The notes: generated from the sequence alone by a model not told the origin. Counted from the stretch's first letter, positions 19,961 to 30,740 are shown. The stretch: DNA of 64,000 nucleotides from Brachybacterium subflavum (GCF_009299795.1 NZ_VIGP01000003.1:558001-622000); one strand, 5' to 3'. Numbers and translations: made by a program.

Positions 19961-22426
19961 ATGGCACGACGCAGCAGCACCGCAGGCAGCGATGAGGACG
20001 AGAACCTCGACGGCGTCGTCGTCGATGTCGACGTCACCAGCGAGATGGAGACCTCGTACCTCGAGTACGCGTACTCCGTCATCTACGCGCGCGCCCTGCC
20101 CGATGCCCGCGACGGCCTGAAGCCCGTCCAGCGCCGGATCCTGTACATGATGGACGACATGGGGCTGCGCCCCGATCGCGGGCACGTCAAGAGCCAGCGC
20201 GTGGTCGGCGAGGTGATGGGCAAGCTCCACCCCCATGGCGACAGCGCGATCTACGACGCGCTGGTGCGCATGGCGCAGAGCTTCTCGATGCGCATGCCGC
20301 TCGTGGACGGCCACGGCAACTTCGGCTCGCTCGACAACGGCCCGGCCGCCGCCCGCTACACCGAGGCGCGCATGGCGAAGGCTGCGCAGCTCATGACGGC
20401 CTCGCTCGACGAGAACGTCGTCGAGATGATCCCGAACTACGACAACCAGCTGCTGCAGCCCTCCGTGCTCCCTGCGCAGTATCCGAACCTGCTGGTCAAC
20501 GGCGCTTCGGGGATCGCCGTCGGCATGGCCACGAACATGGCGCCCCACAACCTGGTGGAGGTCGTCGCGGCGGCCCGCCACCTGATCACCCACCCCGACG
20601 CCGACCTCGAGGACCTCATGCGCCTGGTCCCCGGCCCGGACCTGCCCACGGGCGGGCGGATCGTGGGCCTGGACGGAGTGCGCGACGCCTATCGCACTGG
20701 ACGCGGCTCCTTCAAGATGCGCGCGACCACCAAGGTCGAGAACATCACCAGCCGCAAGAAGGGCATCATCGTCACCGAGCTGCCCTACCAGGTGGGGCCC
20801 GAGCGCTTCGCCGAGAAGCTGCGCGACGCGGTGCAGTCGAAGAAGGTCCAGGGCATCAGCAACTACCAGGATCTCACCGACCGCCGCCACGGGCTGCGCC
20901 TCGAGCTCACGGTGAAGTCCGGCTTCAACCCGGACGCGGTGCTGCAGCAGCTCTACCGCTTCACGCCGATGGAGGAGTCCTTCGGCATCAACAACGTGAC
21001 GCTCGTGGAGGGGCAGCCGCGCACGCTCGGCCTCAAGCAGCTGCTCGAGGTGTTCATCGCGCACCGGCTGGACGTGGTGCGCCGCCGCACCGCCCACCGC
21101 CTGGGCAAGCGCAAGGAGCGCCTGCACCTCGTCGAGGGTCTGCTCATCGCGATCCTCGACATCGACGAGGTCATTCAGATCATCCGCGCGGCCGATGACG
21201 GCGAGCGCGCCCGCACCGCCCTGATGGCCGCCTTCGACCTCTCCGAGGCGCAGGCCGAGTACATCCTCGAGCTGCGCCTGCGCCGCCTCACGAAGTTCTC
21301 CCGCATCGAGCTCGAGACCGAGCGCGACGAGCTGCGCGCCGAGATCGAGCGGCTCGAGGAGATCCTCGCCTCCGAGGAGCTGCTGCGACAGGTGGTCTCG
21401 GACGAGCTCGCGCACGTCGCCGCCGAGCACGGGACCCCGCGCCGCACGGTGCTCCTGGAGGCGGGCTCGCAGCAGGCGACCTCGCAGGCCGCCCCGCTCG
21501 AGGTCGCCGACGAGCCCTGCCGCGTGCTGCTCTCCGGCAGCGGGCTCATCGCCCGCACGAGCGACGCCGAGGACGTGGTCCGCGAGGGCGGCCGCTCCTC
21601 GCACGACGCAGTGGTCGCCGACGTCCTCACCACCGCCCGCTCGCAGGTGGGCGCGGTGACCAACCTCGGACGCCTGCTGCACGTGGGCGTCGTGGAGCTG
21701 CCCGCGCTCGCCCCGACGGCGGGCCCGCCGAGCCTCGCGGGAGGCACGAAGCTCTCCGACCTGCTGACCCTGGAGAAGGGCGAGAGGGTGATCGGACTCG
21801 TGCGCGCGGCCGGCCCGGATCTCGAGCGCGGCGGCAGCCTCGCGCTCGGCACGCGCCAGGGCGTCGTCAAGCGGGTGACGCTCGACTTCCCGCGCGGCGA
21901 CGGCTTCGAGATCATCTCGCTCAAGGATCGCGACGAGGTCGTGGGCGTCGTGGACCTGCCCGAGGACTCCGCGGCGGGCGACACCGACCTGGTCCTCATC
22001 ACCTCCGACGCCCACCTGCTGCACTTCCCCGCCGCGGGCGTGCGGCCGCAGGGACGCGGCGCGGGCGGCGTCGCCGGCATCAAGCTCGCCGAGGGCGCGC
22101 ACGTGGTCTCCTTCGGGGCGGTCGACGTCACCCGCGAGGCGGAGGTCGTGACGATCTCCGGCACCTCGGGCGCCCTGCCGATGACCCAGACGGGTTCCCT
22201 GAAGGTCAGCGCCTTCACCGAGTACCCGGCCAAGGGCCGTGCGACCGGCGGCGTGCGCTGCCACCGCTTCCTGCGGGGCGAGGACGCGCTGATCGGCGCC
22301 TGGGCAGTCAACTCCCCCGCCCGCGCCTGCTCGGAGGCCGGCCAGCCCGTGGACCTGCCTGGCCCCGTCGGTCGGCGCGACGGCTCGGGCTCGCCGGTCG
22401 CGGTCCCGATCGCCGCCGTCGGCTGA
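19961..22426 (+). CDS. parC: DNA topoisomerase IV subunit A
   Basis: 821-aa type IIA topoisomerase breakage-reunion subunit. It has the winged-helix quinolone region [17 protein letters not shown] with Ser95 and Asp99 at the two usual resistance positions, the catalytic Tyr133 in AARYTEARM, the GyrA-type coiled coil (about 370-480) and a C-terminal beta-pinwheel. The GyrA-box is replaced by [12 protein letters not shown], consistent with topoisomerase IV rather than gyrase. parE lies 1.9 kb away on the other strand. I use ATG 19961 (AGG upstream); ATG 19952 is in frame. A 7-bp hairpin (19922-19938) lies in the leader. Confidence 0.9.
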   Translation: MARRSSTAGSDEDENLDGVVVDVDVTSEMETSYLEYAYSVIYARALPDARDGLKPVQRRILYMMDDMGLRPDRGHVKSQRVVGEVMGKLHPHGDSAIYDALVRMAQSFSMRMPLVDGHGNFGSLDNGPAAARYTEARMAKAAQLMTASLDENVVEMIPNYDNQLLQPSVLPAQYPNLLVNGASGIAVGMATNMAPHNLVEVVAAARHLITHPDADLEDLMRLVPGPDLPTGGRIVGLDGVRDAYRTGRGSFKMRATTKVENITSRKKGIIVTELPYQVGPERFAEKLRDAVQSKKVQGISNYQDLTDRRHGLRLELTVKSGFNPDAVLQQLYRFTPMEESFGINNVTLVEGQPRTLGLKQLLEVFIAHRLDVVRRRTAHRLGKRKERLHLVEGLLIAILDIDEVIQIIRAADDGERARTALMAAFDLSEAQAEYILELRLRRLTKFSRIELETERDELRAEIERLEEILASEELLRQVVSDELAHVAAEHGTPRRTVLLEAGSQQATSQAAPLEVADEPCRVLLSGSGLIARTSDAEDVVREGGRSSHDAVVADVLTTARSQVGAVTNLGRLLHVGVVELPALAPTAGPPSLAGGTKLSDLLTLEKGERVIGLVRAAGPDLERGGSLALGTRQGVVKRVTLDFPRGDGFEIISLKDRDEVVGVVDLPEDSAAGDTDLVLITSDAHLLHFPAAGVRPQGRGAGGVAGIKLAEGAHVVSFGAVDVTREAEVVTISGTSGALPMTQTGSLKVSAFTEYPAKGRATGGVRCHRFLRGEDALIGAWAVNSPARACSEAGQPVDLPGPVGRRDGSGSPVAVPIAAVG

Positions 22427-22448
22427 CGGAGCCCTCGAGGCGTTCCTC

Positions 22449-22478
22449 CACGAGTGATCCCGCCACGAGTGATCCCGC
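22449..22478. repeat. Two tandem copies of a 15-bp unit
   Basis: CACGAGTGATCCCGC occurs twice back to back in the gap between parC and the mutarotase gene. It is too short an array to suggest a function. Confidence 0.6.
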
Positions 22479-22570
22479 CGTGCGCGATCGGTCCCGGGGA
22501 CGCCGGACGCTCCGGACGGATTCGTCCCCACCCCTGCACCCACGGGCCGAAACGGTGCGACCATAGGGGC

Positions 22571-23482
22571 ATGAGCACCACGACCAGCCCCGAAGACCTG
22601 CCCCAGGGAGTCACCCTCGAGGACCTGCACGGCACGCCCGCGCTCGTGGTGGACATCCCGGCCTGCTCCGCAGTCATCCACCTGGACGGCGCCCACCTGA
22701 CCTCCTGGGTGCCCGACGGTGAGGACGACGTGCTGTGGACCAGCCCCGACGCGGTCTACGCGGAGGGCGAGCCGATCCGCGGCGGCATCCCGCTGATCGG
22801 CCCCTGGTTCGGGCCCGGCCGAGACGGGCGCACCACGCCCTCCCACGGCTGGCTGCGCAACCACCGCTGGGAGGTCGTCGCGGGCGAGCACTTCCACGGC
22901 TGGGCCGACGAGGACGCGGACGTGGTGCATTCGGACTCCGTCGCGATCACCCTGGGCCTCGAGGGGGCGGATCCCTCCGGGCAGGGCGTCGCCGCGCAGG
23001 TGCAGTTCGTGATCGGCGCGGACCATCTCCAGGTGCGCCTCGACGTGACCGCCGGCGACGAGCCCCTCGAGCTTGAGGCCGCGCTGCACACCTATCTCGC
23101 CGTGGGCGACGTCGAGGCGGCGCGCTTCACCGGCCTCGCCGGCGCCTCCTACCTCGACAACCTGCGCGACCTCACGCCGGCCGTGCAGGAGGGCGAGCCC
23201 GAGATCGACGGCCCCGTGGACCGGGTGTACGAGGTCTCCGGTCCCGTCACCGTGCACGACCCGGTGCTCGAGCGCGACATCGTGGTGAGCCCGCACGGCT
23301 CGAGCCGCACCGTGCTGTGGAACCCGTTCAGCGACGGCGCCGCGCACCTCGACGACATGCCGCTCGATGCGTGGAAGCAGTTCGTGTGCGTGGAGACCGC
23401 CGTCGCCAAGGACGGCTTCGTCTCCCTCGCCCCCGGCGCGACCCACTGCCTCAAGGCGCGCTACGAGGTCGCCCGGAGCTGA
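22571..23482 (+). CDS. D-hexose-6-phosphate mutarotase / aldose 1-epimerase family protein
   Basis: 303-aa galactose-mutarotase-like beta-sandwich enzyme, closest to YeaD-type D-hexose-6-phosphate mutarotases. It shows GGIPLIGPWFG, the SHGWLRNHRWEV segment with a catalytic histidine, HTYLAVGD with the second histidine, and the glutamate in WKQFVCVETA near the C terminus. It should equilibrate alpha and beta anomers of a sugar phosphate. GACCAT ends 6 nt before ATG 22571. It is monocistronic, convergent with hisF. Confidence 0.88.
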   Translation: MSTTTSPEDLPQGVTLEDLHGTPALVVDIPACSAVIHLDGAHLTSWVPDGEDDVLWTSPDAVYAEGEPIRGGIPLIGPWFGPGRDGRTTPSHGWLRNHRWEVVAGEHFHGWADEDADVVHSDSVAITLGLEGADPSGQGVAAQVQFVIGADHLQVRLDVTAGDEPLELEAALHTYLAVGDVEAARFTGLAGASYLDNLRDLTPAVQEGEPEIDGPVDRVYEVSGPVTVHDPVLERDIVVSPHGSSRTVLWNPFSDGAAHLDDMPLDAWKQFVCVETAVAKDGFVSLAPGATHCLKARYEVARS

Positions 23483-23518
23483 GCCCGAAGGCTCACGCTT
23501 CCTGCCCGACGGGCGGCG

Positions 23519-24304
23519 TCAGCGGACGGGCAGACCGTCCGCTGCGAGGGCGTCCTTCGCCTGGCCGATGGTGAGGGTGCGGAAGTGGAAGACGCTCGCG
23601 GCGAGCACGGCGTCGGCGCCCGCCCGCACCGCCGGCGGGAAGTCCTCCGCGCGACCCGCACCGCCCGAGGCGATGAGAGGCACGTCCGCCGCCGCACGGG
23701 CGGCGCGGATCAGCTCGAGGTCGAAGCCGCTGGTGGTGCCGTCGGCGTCCATCGAGTTCAGCAGGATCTCGCCGGCGCCGCGCTCGGCCGCCTCCGCGAT
23801 CCAGGCGATCGCGTCGATGCCGGTGCCGCGGCGTCCGCCGTGGGTGGTCACCTCGAAGCCCGAGTCCGCGCGCGCCGACCCGTCGGGCGTCTCGTCGCTG
23901 ACGCGGCGGACGTCGGCCGAGAGCACGAGCACCTGATTGCCGAAGCGCTCGGCGATCTCGGTGATGACCTCGGGCCGTGCGATCGCGGCGGTGTTCACAC
24001 CGACCTTGTCGGCCCCGGCGCGCAGCAGCTGGTCGACGTCCGAGGCCGTGCGCACTCCCCCGCCCACGGTGAGCGGGATCAGCACCTGCTCGGCGGTCCG
24101 CCGGACCACGTCGAGCATGGTGCCGCGGCCGCTCGAGGACGCGCTGACGTCGAGGAAGGTGAGCTCGTCGGCCCCCTCCTCGCCGTAGCGGCGGGCGAGC
24201 TCGACAGGATCGCCCGCATCGCGCAGGCCCTGGAAGTTCACACCCTTGACCACCCGGCCGTCATCGACGTCCAGGCAGGGGATGACGCGCACGGCGAGGC
24301 TCAT
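23519..24304 (-). CDS. hisF: Imidazole glycerol phosphate synthase cyclase subunit
   Basis: 261-aa TIM barrel that, with the glutaminase HisH, makes imidazole glycerol phosphate and AICAR in histidine synthesis. It keeps the catalytic aspartates in [15 protein letters not shown] and [10 protein letters not shown] and the phosphate-binding [12 protein letters not shown] and AASVFHF loops, so it looks functional. No hisH, hisA or other his gene is nearby; instead its ATG overlaps the parE stop (ATGA), making it the distal gene of a parE-hisF operon. Confidence 0.95.
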   Translation of the reverse strand: MSLAVRVIPCLDVDDGRVVKGVNFQGLRDAGDPVELARRYGEEGADELTFLDVSASSSGRGTMLDVVRRTAEQVLIPLTVGGGVRTASDVDQLLRAGADKVGVNTAAIARPEVITEIAERFGNQVLVLSADVRRVSDETPDGSARADSGFEVTTHGGRRGTGIDAIAWIAEAAERGAGEILLNSMDADGTTSGFDLELIRAARAAADVPLIASGGAGRAEDFPPAVRAGADAVLAASVFHFRTLTIGQAKDALAADGLPVR

Positions 24305-26535
24305 GCGTCGATCCTCTCGCGGTCCAGCTCCTCGGCGCCCTCGATGATGAACTGCTTGCGCGGGGCGACGTCGCTGCCCATCAGCAGGTCGAACATCGAG
24401 GCGGCGGCCTCCGCGTCCTCGATGCGCACGCGGCGCAGGGTGCGGTGGCGCGGGTCCATGGTGGTGTCGGCGAGCTGGTCGTCGTCCATCTCGCCCAGGC
24501 CCTTGTAGCGCTGGATCGGCTCCTTGTACCGCTTGCCGCGCTTGTCCAGGCTCTTCAGAAGACGGTTCAGCTCGTTCTCCGAGTACGTGTAGACGTACTC
24601 GTTCTTCTTCTTGCCGCCGTGGATGATCTCCACGCGGTGCAGAGGGGGCACGGCGGCGAAGATCCGCCCGGCCTCGAGCATGGGCCGCATGTAGCGGTGG
24701 AAGAGCGTCAGCAGCAGGGTGCGGATGTGGGCGCCGTCGACGTCGGCGTCGCTCATCATGATGATCTTCCCGTAGCGCGCCTGCTCGAGGTCGAAGGTGC
24801 GCCCGGATCCCGCGCCGAGCACCTGGATGATCGCGGCGCACTCGGTGTTCTTGAGCATGTCGGTGATCGAGGCCTTCTGGACGTTCAGGATCTTGCCGCG
24901 GATCGGCAGCAGCGCCTGGAACTCGGAGTTGCGCGCGTTCTTCGCGGTGCCCAGCGCGCTGTCGCCCTCGACGATGAACAGCTCGGACCGCTCGACGTCG
25001 GTCGAGCGGCAGTCGGCGAGCTTGGTGGGCATCGTCGAGGACTCCAGGGCGTTCTTGCGGCGGGAGACCTCCTTGTGCATGCGCGCGGCGATGCGGGCGC
25101 GCATCTCGGAGACCACCTTGTCGACGACGAGCGCTCCCTGCTCCTTCTCCTCCTTCTTGGTGGAGGTGAGGAAGGCGGTGAGCTGCTGCTCGACGACCTT
25201 GGAGACGATCTGGCGCACCGCGGGGGTGCCCAGCACCTCCTTGGTCTGTCCCTCGAACTGCGGCTCCTCGAGGCGCACGGTGACCACGGCGGTCATCCCG
25301 GCGAGCGCGTCGTCCTTCTCGATCTTCTCGTTCTTCGCGTTGAACTTCACGCGGCGCGCCTGGTTCTCGACCTGCTTGCGCAGGGTCCTCAGCATCGCCT
25401 GCTCGAAGCCCGCGGTGTGGGTGCCGCCCTTGGGGGTCGCCACGATGTTCACGAAGGATCGCAGGGTGGTGTCGTAGTCGGCGCCCCAGCGCAGCGCCAC
25501 GTCGACCTCGCAGGTGCGGTCGACGTCCTTGGAGACCATGTGGCCCTTGGAATCGAGCACGGGGATCGTCTCGGTGTACTCGCCGCTGCCCTGCAGGCGG
25601 ATCACGTCGGTGATCTTCTGGTCCTGGGCGAGGTAGTCGACGAACTCGGAGATGCCGCCGTCGTAGCGGAAGGAGCGCTCCTCGTCCTGGTCGGGGCTGC
25701 GCTCGGGCCGACGGTCCGAGATGGTGATGCCCAGCCCGGGGACCAGGAAGGCGGTCTGCCGCGCGCGGCGCACGAGCTCCTCGGTCGAGAAGTGCGAGCC
25801 CTTGATGAAGATCTGCGGATCGGCCCAGTAGCGCACGCGGGTGCCGGAGACGCCGCGCTTGACCTTGGCGACCTTCCGCAGCTCGGCGGGGCCGTCGGCG
25901 GCGGTGAAGGCGGCATCGGGCGAGGGTCCGTCGGACCCGTCGGCGAAGACGCCCGGGACGCCGCGCTGGAAGCTCATGGCATAGGTGACACCGGCGCGGT
26001 CGACCTCGACGTCGAGGCGGGCCGACAGGGCATTGACGACGCTCGCGCCCACGCCGTGAAGACCGCCCGAGGCGGCGTAGGAGCCGCCGCCGAACTTCCC
26101 GCCCGCGTGCAGCTTCGTGTAGACGACCTCGACGCCGGTGAGGCCCGTGCGGGGCTCGGTGTCCACGGGCACGCCGCGGCCGGAGTCGCGGACCTCGACG
26201 GAGGCGTCCTCGTGGAGGATGACCTCGATGCTCTCGCCGTTGCCGCCCAGGGCCTCGTCCACGGAGTTGTCGAGGATCTCCCACAGGCAGTGCATCAGGC
26301 CGCGCGAGTCCGTCGACCCGATGTACATGCCCGGGCGCTTGCGGACGGCCTCGAGGCCCTCGAGCACCTGCAGATGGCGGGCGTCGTAGGCGGCCTGCTT
26401 CGAGGCGGTCTTCGCGGGGGCATTCGTCGATCTCTTCGCGGCGGGCTTCGCGGAGGACGACGCGGAGCGCCCCTGGGGCGTGGACTCGGCGGCCGGGGAC
26501 TCGGAGGACGCGGTGGTGTCTGACACGCGCGTCAT
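24301..26535 (-). CDS. parE: DNA topoisomerase IV subunit B
   Basis: 744-aa ATPase subunit of topoisomerase IV. After a Ser/Ala/Lys-rich N terminus (about 45 residues) comes the GHKL ATPase domain ([33 protein letters not shown]), the transducer, and the Toprim domain with [16 protein letters not shown] and [15 protein letters not shown]. The start is uncertain. ATG 26535 is used here, but TAGAAT (26539-26534) overlaps it and lies 7 nt before GTG 26526, so the real start may be that leaderless GTG. It is coupled to hisF downstream. Confidence 0.93.
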   Translation of the reverse strand: MTRVSDTTASSESPAAESTPQGRSASSSAKPAAKRSTNAPAKTASKQAAYDARHLQVLEGLEAVRKRPGMYIGSTDSRGLMHCLWEILDNSVDEALGGNGESIEVILHEDASVEVRDSGRGVPVDTEPRTGLTGVEVVYTKLHAGGKFGGGSYAASGGLHGVGASVVNALSARLDVEVDRAGVTYAMSFQRGVPGVFADGSDGPSPDAAFTAADGPAELRKVAKVKRGVSGTRVRYWADPQIFIKGSHFSTEELVRRARQTAFLVPGLGITISDRRPERSPDQDEERSFRYDGGISEFVDYLAQDQKITDVIRLQGSGEYTETIPVLDSKGHMVSKDVDRTCEVDVALRWGADYDTTLRSFVNIVATPKGGTHTAGFEQAMLRTLRKQVENQARRVKFNAKNEKIEKDDALAGMTAVVTVRLEEPQFEGQTKEVLGTPAVRQIVSKVVEQQLTAFLTSTKKEEKEQGALVVDKVVSEMRARIAARMHKEVSRRKNALESSTMPTKLADCRSTDVERSELFIVEGDSALGTAKNARNSEFQALLPIRGKILNVQKASITDMLKNTECAAIIQVLGAGSGRTFDLEQARYGKIIMMSDADVDGAHIRTLLLTLFHRYMRPMLEAGRIFAAVPPLHRVEIIHGGKKKNEYVYTYSENELNRLLKSLDKRGKRYKEPIQRYKGLGEMDDDQLADTTMDPRHRTLRRVRIEDAEAAASMFDLLMGSDVAPRKQFIIEGAEELDRERIDA

Positions 26536-26668
26536 TCTACGGCTGCGAGCCATACGACCAGGGCCGACGGGCGTCCCCGGCGTGGCGGGGCGCACGGGCG
26601 TTGCGCGGTGAGCGAACCGGAGGCCCGGATCACGCCGCTGACGCCCGCGCGGTGCTTGAATGTGGGGC

Positions 26669-26887
26669 ATGAACACGACCGTCGAAGCCCCGCGACTGAC
26701 CGCGCACGACCGCTGCGACCGCTGCGGCGCCCAGGCCTACGTCAAGGTCTCCCTCTCCGCCGGTGGCGAGCTGCTGTTCTGCGGGCACCATGCCCGCGCG
26801 CACGAGGACGCCTTCCGTCCGCTCGCCTCGGAGGTCATCGACGAGACCGAGCGCCTGCACGCCCGTCCGGTGCCGGTCGAGGACTGA
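26669..26887 (+). CDS. DUF7455-type small zinc-ribbon protein
   Basis: 72-aa protein with the conserved LTAHDRCDRCGAQAYVK and ELLFCGHHARAH motifs: a CxxC pair and a C-HH cluster that probably bind zinc. The family is widespread next to sigma factor or topoisomerase genes in actinobacteria; its role is unknown. TTGAAT ends 7 nt before ATG 26669. An in-frame ATG at 26660 is less likely. A strong terminator follows. Confidence 0.82.
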   Translation: MNTTVEAPRLTAHDRCDRCGAQAYVKVSLSAGGELLFCGHHARAHEDAFRPLASEVIDETERLHARPVPVED

Positions 26888-26909
26888 TCCCGCACACGAC
26901 CTGACTCCC

Positions 26910-26944
26910 GAGGGCCCCGCATCCGCCGAGGATGCGGGGCCCTC
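26910..26944. terminator. Bidirectional hairpin terminator
   Basis: Perfect 15-bp arms (26910-26924, 26930-26944) around a 5-base loop lie between the small zinc-ribbon gene and the convergent beta-CASP gene. Confidence 0.8.
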
Positions 26945-26963
26945 GCGCGTCCCGTGGGCCCGA

Positions 26964-28340
26964 TCAGCGCGTGCTGCCGGCGCGCAGCGGGATCGGGACG
27001 CCGATCTCGGGCAGGACCGTCCGCACGCCCTCGACCTCGAGGCGCTCGGGGTGGAAGCCGTGCAGGGCGATCACGCGGGCCGGGCCGATCCGCTCGACGA
27101 TCTCGCGCAGCGCGAGCGGACCGGCATGCCCCGAGGAGCCCGCCGGGACCGTCGTGAGCCCGAGGCGCCCGAGCCAGTCCTGCCACACGTCCCAGTCACG
27201 CATGAACGGTCCCAGCGGCTCTCCCTGCGAATGGATCCAGGCGCTCGCGGGCCCCAGCGGGAGGTCGAGCAGGGAGGTGAAATCCTCGGGGTCGATCTGG
27301 ACGAGGAAGCGCTCGGGGGCTGCCAGCACCGCGTCGATGCCGATCGCGCGTGCTGCGTTCCGCCCGCGACCGGCGGCGAGCTCCCCCGCCCGGCGCTGAC
27401 CCGGGGACTGGGCCCGTGTCCCGTCCCAGGTGACGACTCCCCCGATGCCCATCGCGGTGAGCACGGCGGCGTGGCGTCCCGGCCATACGAGCGTGCGCCC
27501 GGCCTCGGCGGCGGCGTGGATGAGCAGCGCGGCGCGATCGACGTCCCGCTCGTACGCGCTGAGCAGCATGAGGTCCTCGCTCCCGGTCAGCGCCTCGGTG
27601 ACGACGCGCGCGATCTCCTCCTCGCTGCGGGGCTCGGGAGGCAGCGGGTCGAAGCTCAGCATCGTCGTCTCGCAGACCAGCACGTCGGCCCCGCGTGCGG
27701 CCTCGAGGAAGGCGCGCGTGTGCACCCCGTTCTCGCGGTGCAGGTTCACGTCCCCGGTGTAGGCGAGGACGCCGTCGGGGGCGCGCACGACGGTGCCGAT
27801 CGCACCGCGCACGTCGTGGTCCACCCGGTGCACGGTGACCGTGAGGTCCTCCGCAGCGACCTCATGCCCCTCCGCGATCGGCGTGAGGCGAGCGGCGGTG
27901 CCCGGCGTGGTGGCACCCGCCTCCTCGAGAGCGCGGTGCAGGGCGATGGTGTCGGGATGGGCGAGGACCCGGACCTCGGGCCGCAGGTGCGCCAGCAGTC
28001 CGTCGTGGTCGATGTGGGCGTGGGAGAGGACGACGACGAGCGGTCGGCGATCCGCGACCGCGAGCGCGTGCACCTCCTGCGCCCCGGGGCCGACGGCGCG
28101 CAGCTCCTCCGGCGCGAACAGCCCCGTGATACGCGGCGCCGCGCCCAGACGCAGGCGATCGGCGAGGCCGTGGCCCTCGCGCGCACGGGTGCTGTCGCGC
28201 AGCAGGTCCGCCTCGCCCGGGATGTCCTCGCCGATGTCCAGCAGCACCCGGGCGCGCGCGGTGCTGATCAGCACCTTGGTGCCGCCGATGACGCGCACCC
28301 CGCCGTGGATCTCGATGCTGGTGCCCGTCGGATCGTCCAT
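26964..28340 (-). CDS. MBL-fold, beta-CASP-type metallo-hydrolase (RNase J-like)
   Basis: 458-aa metallo-beta-lactamase-fold protein. Zinc ligands are visible in VVLSHAHIDHDG, HRVDHD and AYTGDVNLH. The second half resembles the beta-CASP nuclease insert (LLSAYERDVDRAALLI) and ends with SSGHAGPLALREIV and IALHGFHPE, as in RNase J-like nucleases. An RNA or nucleic-acid substrate is therefore likely, though unproven. ATG 28340 has AGGAG 7 nt upstream; an upstream ATG at 28400 overlaps the permease stop as ATGA and could also be used. It is the last gene of a sugar ABC transporter operon, an unusual place for such an enzyme. Confidence 0.8.
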   Translation of the reverse strand: MDDPTGTSIEIHGGVRVIGGTKVLISTARARVLLDIGEDIPGEADLLRDSTRAREGHGLADRLRLGAAPRITGLFAPEELRAVGPGAQEVHALAVADRRPLVVVLSHAHIDHDGLLAHLRPEVRVLAHPDTIALHRALEEAGATTPGTAARLTPIAEGHEVAAEDLTVTVHRVDHDVRGAIGTVVRAPDGVLAYTGDVNLHRENGVHTRAFLEAARGADVLVCETTMLSFDPLPPEPRSEEEIARVVTEALTGSEDLMLLSAYERDVDRAALLIHAAAEAGRTLVWPGRHAAVLTAMGIGGVVTWDGTRAQSPGQRRAGELAAGRGRNAARAIGIDAVLAAPERFLVQIDPEDFTSLLDLPLGPASAWIHSQGEPLGPFMRDWDVWQDWLGRLGLTTVPAGSSGHAGPLALREIVERIGPARVIALHGFHPERLEVEGVRTVLPEIGVPIPLRAGSTR

Positions 28341-28396
28341 CCGCCCGCTCCTCGTCGTTCCCGTCGACCGGCTCCCCCACACGCTCTCCCGCCCGC

Positions 28397-29305
28397 TCAT
28401 CCGCGCACCGCCCCGTCGGTCGAGAAGGCGCCGCGCACGAAGTACTTCTGGAGGAACAGGAAGAGCAGGATCACGGGGATCGTCGTGAAGACCACCGCGG
28501 CGCTCATCCCGGTCCAGTCGTTGCCGTTCTCGGACTGGAAGGTCTGCAGTCCCACCTCGATGGGGCGCAGCTGATCGGACTTCGTCATGAAGTAGGGCCA
28601 GACGAAGGAGTTCCAGGACCCCATGAAGGCGTTCAGGCCCACCAGGATCATCGTGGGCACGGCGAGGGGCCCGGCGACCTGCGCGAGCATGCGCACCGGT
28701 CCCGCACCGTCGAGCTCCGCGGCCTCGAAGATCTCGGCGGGCAGGGTCTGGAAGAACTGCCGCAGCAGGAAGATCCCGAACACGGACGCGCCCCACGGGA
28801 GGATCTGGATGGCATACGTGTCATAGAGGCCCATCTTCTGGGCGAGCAGGAAGTTCGGGACCAGCAGCACGGTCTGCGGAACCATCATCACGCTCATCAC
28901 CAGCAGGAACATCACCCCGCGGCCGCGGAACCGCATGCGTGCGAAGGCGAAGGCCGCGAGCAGTCCCGTGAGCAGCGTCAGGGCGACGACGCACACCGCG
29001 ATGAGGACGGTGTTGCCGAAGTAGCGCGGCCACGGAGCGGCCGCCCACGCCCGCGCGTAGTTCTGCGCGGCGGCCTCGACGTAGTGGCCCCACTCGGCGG
29101 GGGGCCGGATCCGCGGCGGGAGGGTGTACACGTCCTCGGGCGAGGAGATCGAGGTGTACAGCGTCCACAGCAGGGGGAAGAGGAAGGCGAGCGCCGCGAG
29201 CACGGCGAGGACCGACAGCACCCGCTGGGCGGGGCGGGGCCGGCGGCGTCTGCGCGGGAGCTCCTCCCCCGTGCTGCTGCGCGGCGTGGTGCTCGTGCTG
29301 GTCAT
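28397..29305 (-). CDS. Carbohydrate ABC transporter permease (MalG type)
   Basis: 302-aa inner-membrane permease with six helices. The cytoplasmic EAA loop, EIFEAAELDGAGPVRML near residue 195, docks the ATPase. It belongs to the MalG/CUT1 family and pairs with the MalF-type permease upstream. A basic, proline-rich N terminus precedes helix 1. GAGGAGG lies 11 nt before ATG 29305. No ATPase gene is present; CUT1 systems in actinobacteria usually share an MsiK-like ATPase encoded elsewhere. Confidence 0.92.
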   Translation of the reverse strand: MTSTSTTPRSSTGEELPRRRRRPRPAQRVLSVLAVLAALAFLFPLLWTLYTSISSPEDVYTLPPRIRPPAEWGHYVEAAAQNYARAWAAAPWPRYFGNTVLIAVCVVALTLLTGLLAAFAFARMRFRGRGVMFLLVMSVMMVPQTVLLVPNFLLAQKMGLYDTYAIQILPWGASVFGIFLLRQFFQTLPAEIFEAAELDGAGPVRMLAQVAGPLAVPTMILVGLNAFMGSWNSFVWPYFMTKSDQLRPIEVGLQTFQSENGNDWTGMSAAVVFTTIPVILLFLFLQKYFVRGAFSTDGAVRG

Positions 29306-29369
29306 CGGCTCGCTCGCCTCCTCGTCCCTCGTGTCACCCGTGGTCCTCGTGGTCCCTGCCCGCGCCGCG

Positions 29370-30740
29370 TCAGCCCAGCGCCTCGGCCTTCTTCTGCGCG
29401 TCGGCGAGGGCGTCGGCCGGCTTCGCCTTGCCCTGCAGGGCGTCCTGCAGGGCGACCGAGAGCAGGCCCGAGGCCTCGGTGACGCTCGTGACCGGCGGCA
29501 GGGCACGGGCGGTGTCGAGCTGCTTCACGGCGTCGGTGATCCACGGGCGCTCCTCGACGACCTTCTTCATGGCGTCCTGCTCGAGGGAGGCGGAGCTGAC
29601 GGGCAGGTACCCGGTGGCGGCCGCCCAGGAGGCCTGCTGCTCCGGCGTGGTGATGAACTGCATGAACTCCCAGGCGGCGGCGCGCTCCTGCTCGCTCGCA
29701 TCGGCGAACAGGACGATGTTCGTGCCGGCCAGCTGGTTCGCCGCCCCGGAGGGGCCCTCCGGGAGGGCGCTCACGCCCATCTCGAACTTCCCGCCGACGG
29801 CCTGCTCGTTGAACGGGAACGAGGCCACGGAGGAGACGTCGAAGGCACCCTTCTCGGCGCCCAGGGCCTCCTGGCCGGGGTACCCCGAGGCGATCGCGAG
29901 GGCGCCCGCGTCCTTGAGGTCCACGAGGTACTCGAGGGCCTTCACGCAGCCGTCCTCGGCGAACTGCGGCGTGCCGTCGTCGGCGAAGACCGTGCTGCCC
30001 ATGGACTCGGCGAGGATCTCAAAGAGGGCCGTGCCGCCGGCCGGCCCCTTGGCGCTGCCGGGGTCGATGGACAGGGCGACCACGCCGTCCTTCGAGACGT
30101 CCTTGCTGACCTTCGCGAAGTCGTCCCAGCTCTTCGGCTCCTCCTTCACCATCTCGGCGTTGCGGTAGACCACCACGACGGACTTGTTGAAGGGCCACAT
30201 CCAGATCTTGCCGTCGGTGAGCTGCATGTCCTTCTTCACGCCCTCGGCGAAGTCCGCATAGTCCTCGTTGGCCTTCGCGAAGGCGTCCAGCGGCACGATG
30301 ACCTTCGAGTCGGCGTACTCGCTCGCCCAGTTGCCGTAGGCCTGGGCGATCGTGGGCGCGCTGCCGGCGCCGACCTGCGCCTTGGTCTTGGTCTGCAGGG
30401 TGCCGTAGTCGGGCTGGTCCTGCAGCTCGATCGTGACGTTCGGATGGTCCTTCCCGAAGTCGGAGACGATCTTCTCGAGCGCGGTCTTCTGGTCGCCCGA
30501 GGCCATGGCATGCATGAACGTGATGGTGGTCTTCGCGTCGGGGTCGAAGGAGGGCACGGCGTCGCTGCCGGAGTCGTCGCCGTCGCCGGAGCCGGAGGAT
30601 CCGGAGGAGCAGGCGGCGAGGGCCAGTGCGCTCGCCGAGGCGGCGGCGCCGGCGAGGACGGTGCGGCGCGTGGGCGCCGATGCGACGCGCGACGAGATGC
30701 TGTGCGCGGTGCGGACGGAGGTGCGGCGGATGGCGGTCAT
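29370..30740 (-). CDS. Sugar ABC transporter substrate-binding lipoprotein
   Basis: 456-aa extracytoplasmic solute-binding protein of the CUT1 family. The signal peptide combines a twin-arginine motif (PTRRTVLAG, Arg25-Arg26) with a lipobox LAAC whose Cys44 should be lipidated, so Tat export is likely. A Gly/Ser/Asp linker follows and then the two-lobed binding domain (TITFMHAMASGDQ, DPGSAKGPAGG, YPGQEALG). AGGAG lies 7 nt before ATG 30740. The sugar cannot be predicted. Confidence 0.92.
   Translation of the reverse strand: MTAIRRTSVRTAHSISSRVASAPTRRTVLAGAAASASALALAACSSGSSGSGDGDDSGSDAVPSFDPDAKTTITFMHAMASGDQKTALEKIVSDFGKDHPNVTIELQDQPDYGTLQTKTKAQVGAGSAPTIAQAYGNWASEYADSKVIVPLDAFAKANEDYADFAEGVKKDMQLTDGKIWMWPFNKSVVVVYRNAEMVKEEPKSWDDFAKVSKDVSKDGVVALSIDPGSAKGPAGGTALFEILAESMGSTVFADDGTPQFAEDGCVKALEYLVDLKDAGALAIASGYPGQEALGAEKGAFDVSSVASFPFNEQAVGGKFEMGVSALPEGPSGAANQLAGTNIVLFADASEQERAAAWEFMQFITTPEQQASWAAATGYLPVSSASLEQDAMKKVVEERPWITDAVKQLDTARALPPVTSVTEASGLLSVALQDALQGKAKPADALADAQKKAEALG

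Noticed and set aside
20240..20257. Quinolone-resistance substitution in parC
   Set aside because: Ser95 and Asp99 occupy the usual positions, so no known resistance change is seen.
16940..22426. An 1828-codon open frame on the plus strand
   Set aside because: The first 1007 codons are antisense to the GNAT-CoA fusion and lack protein-like composition; parC starts at 19961.
22449..22478. Tandem 15-bp repeats as a possible CRISPR or iteron array
   Set aside because: Only two abutting copies without spacers, and no cas, rep or origin features nearby.
17027..23446. A 2139-codon open frame on the minus strand
   Set aside because: Only the part from 19792 down encodes a recognisable protein; the upstream 1200 codons are antisense to parC and the mutarotase gene, an effect of high GC.
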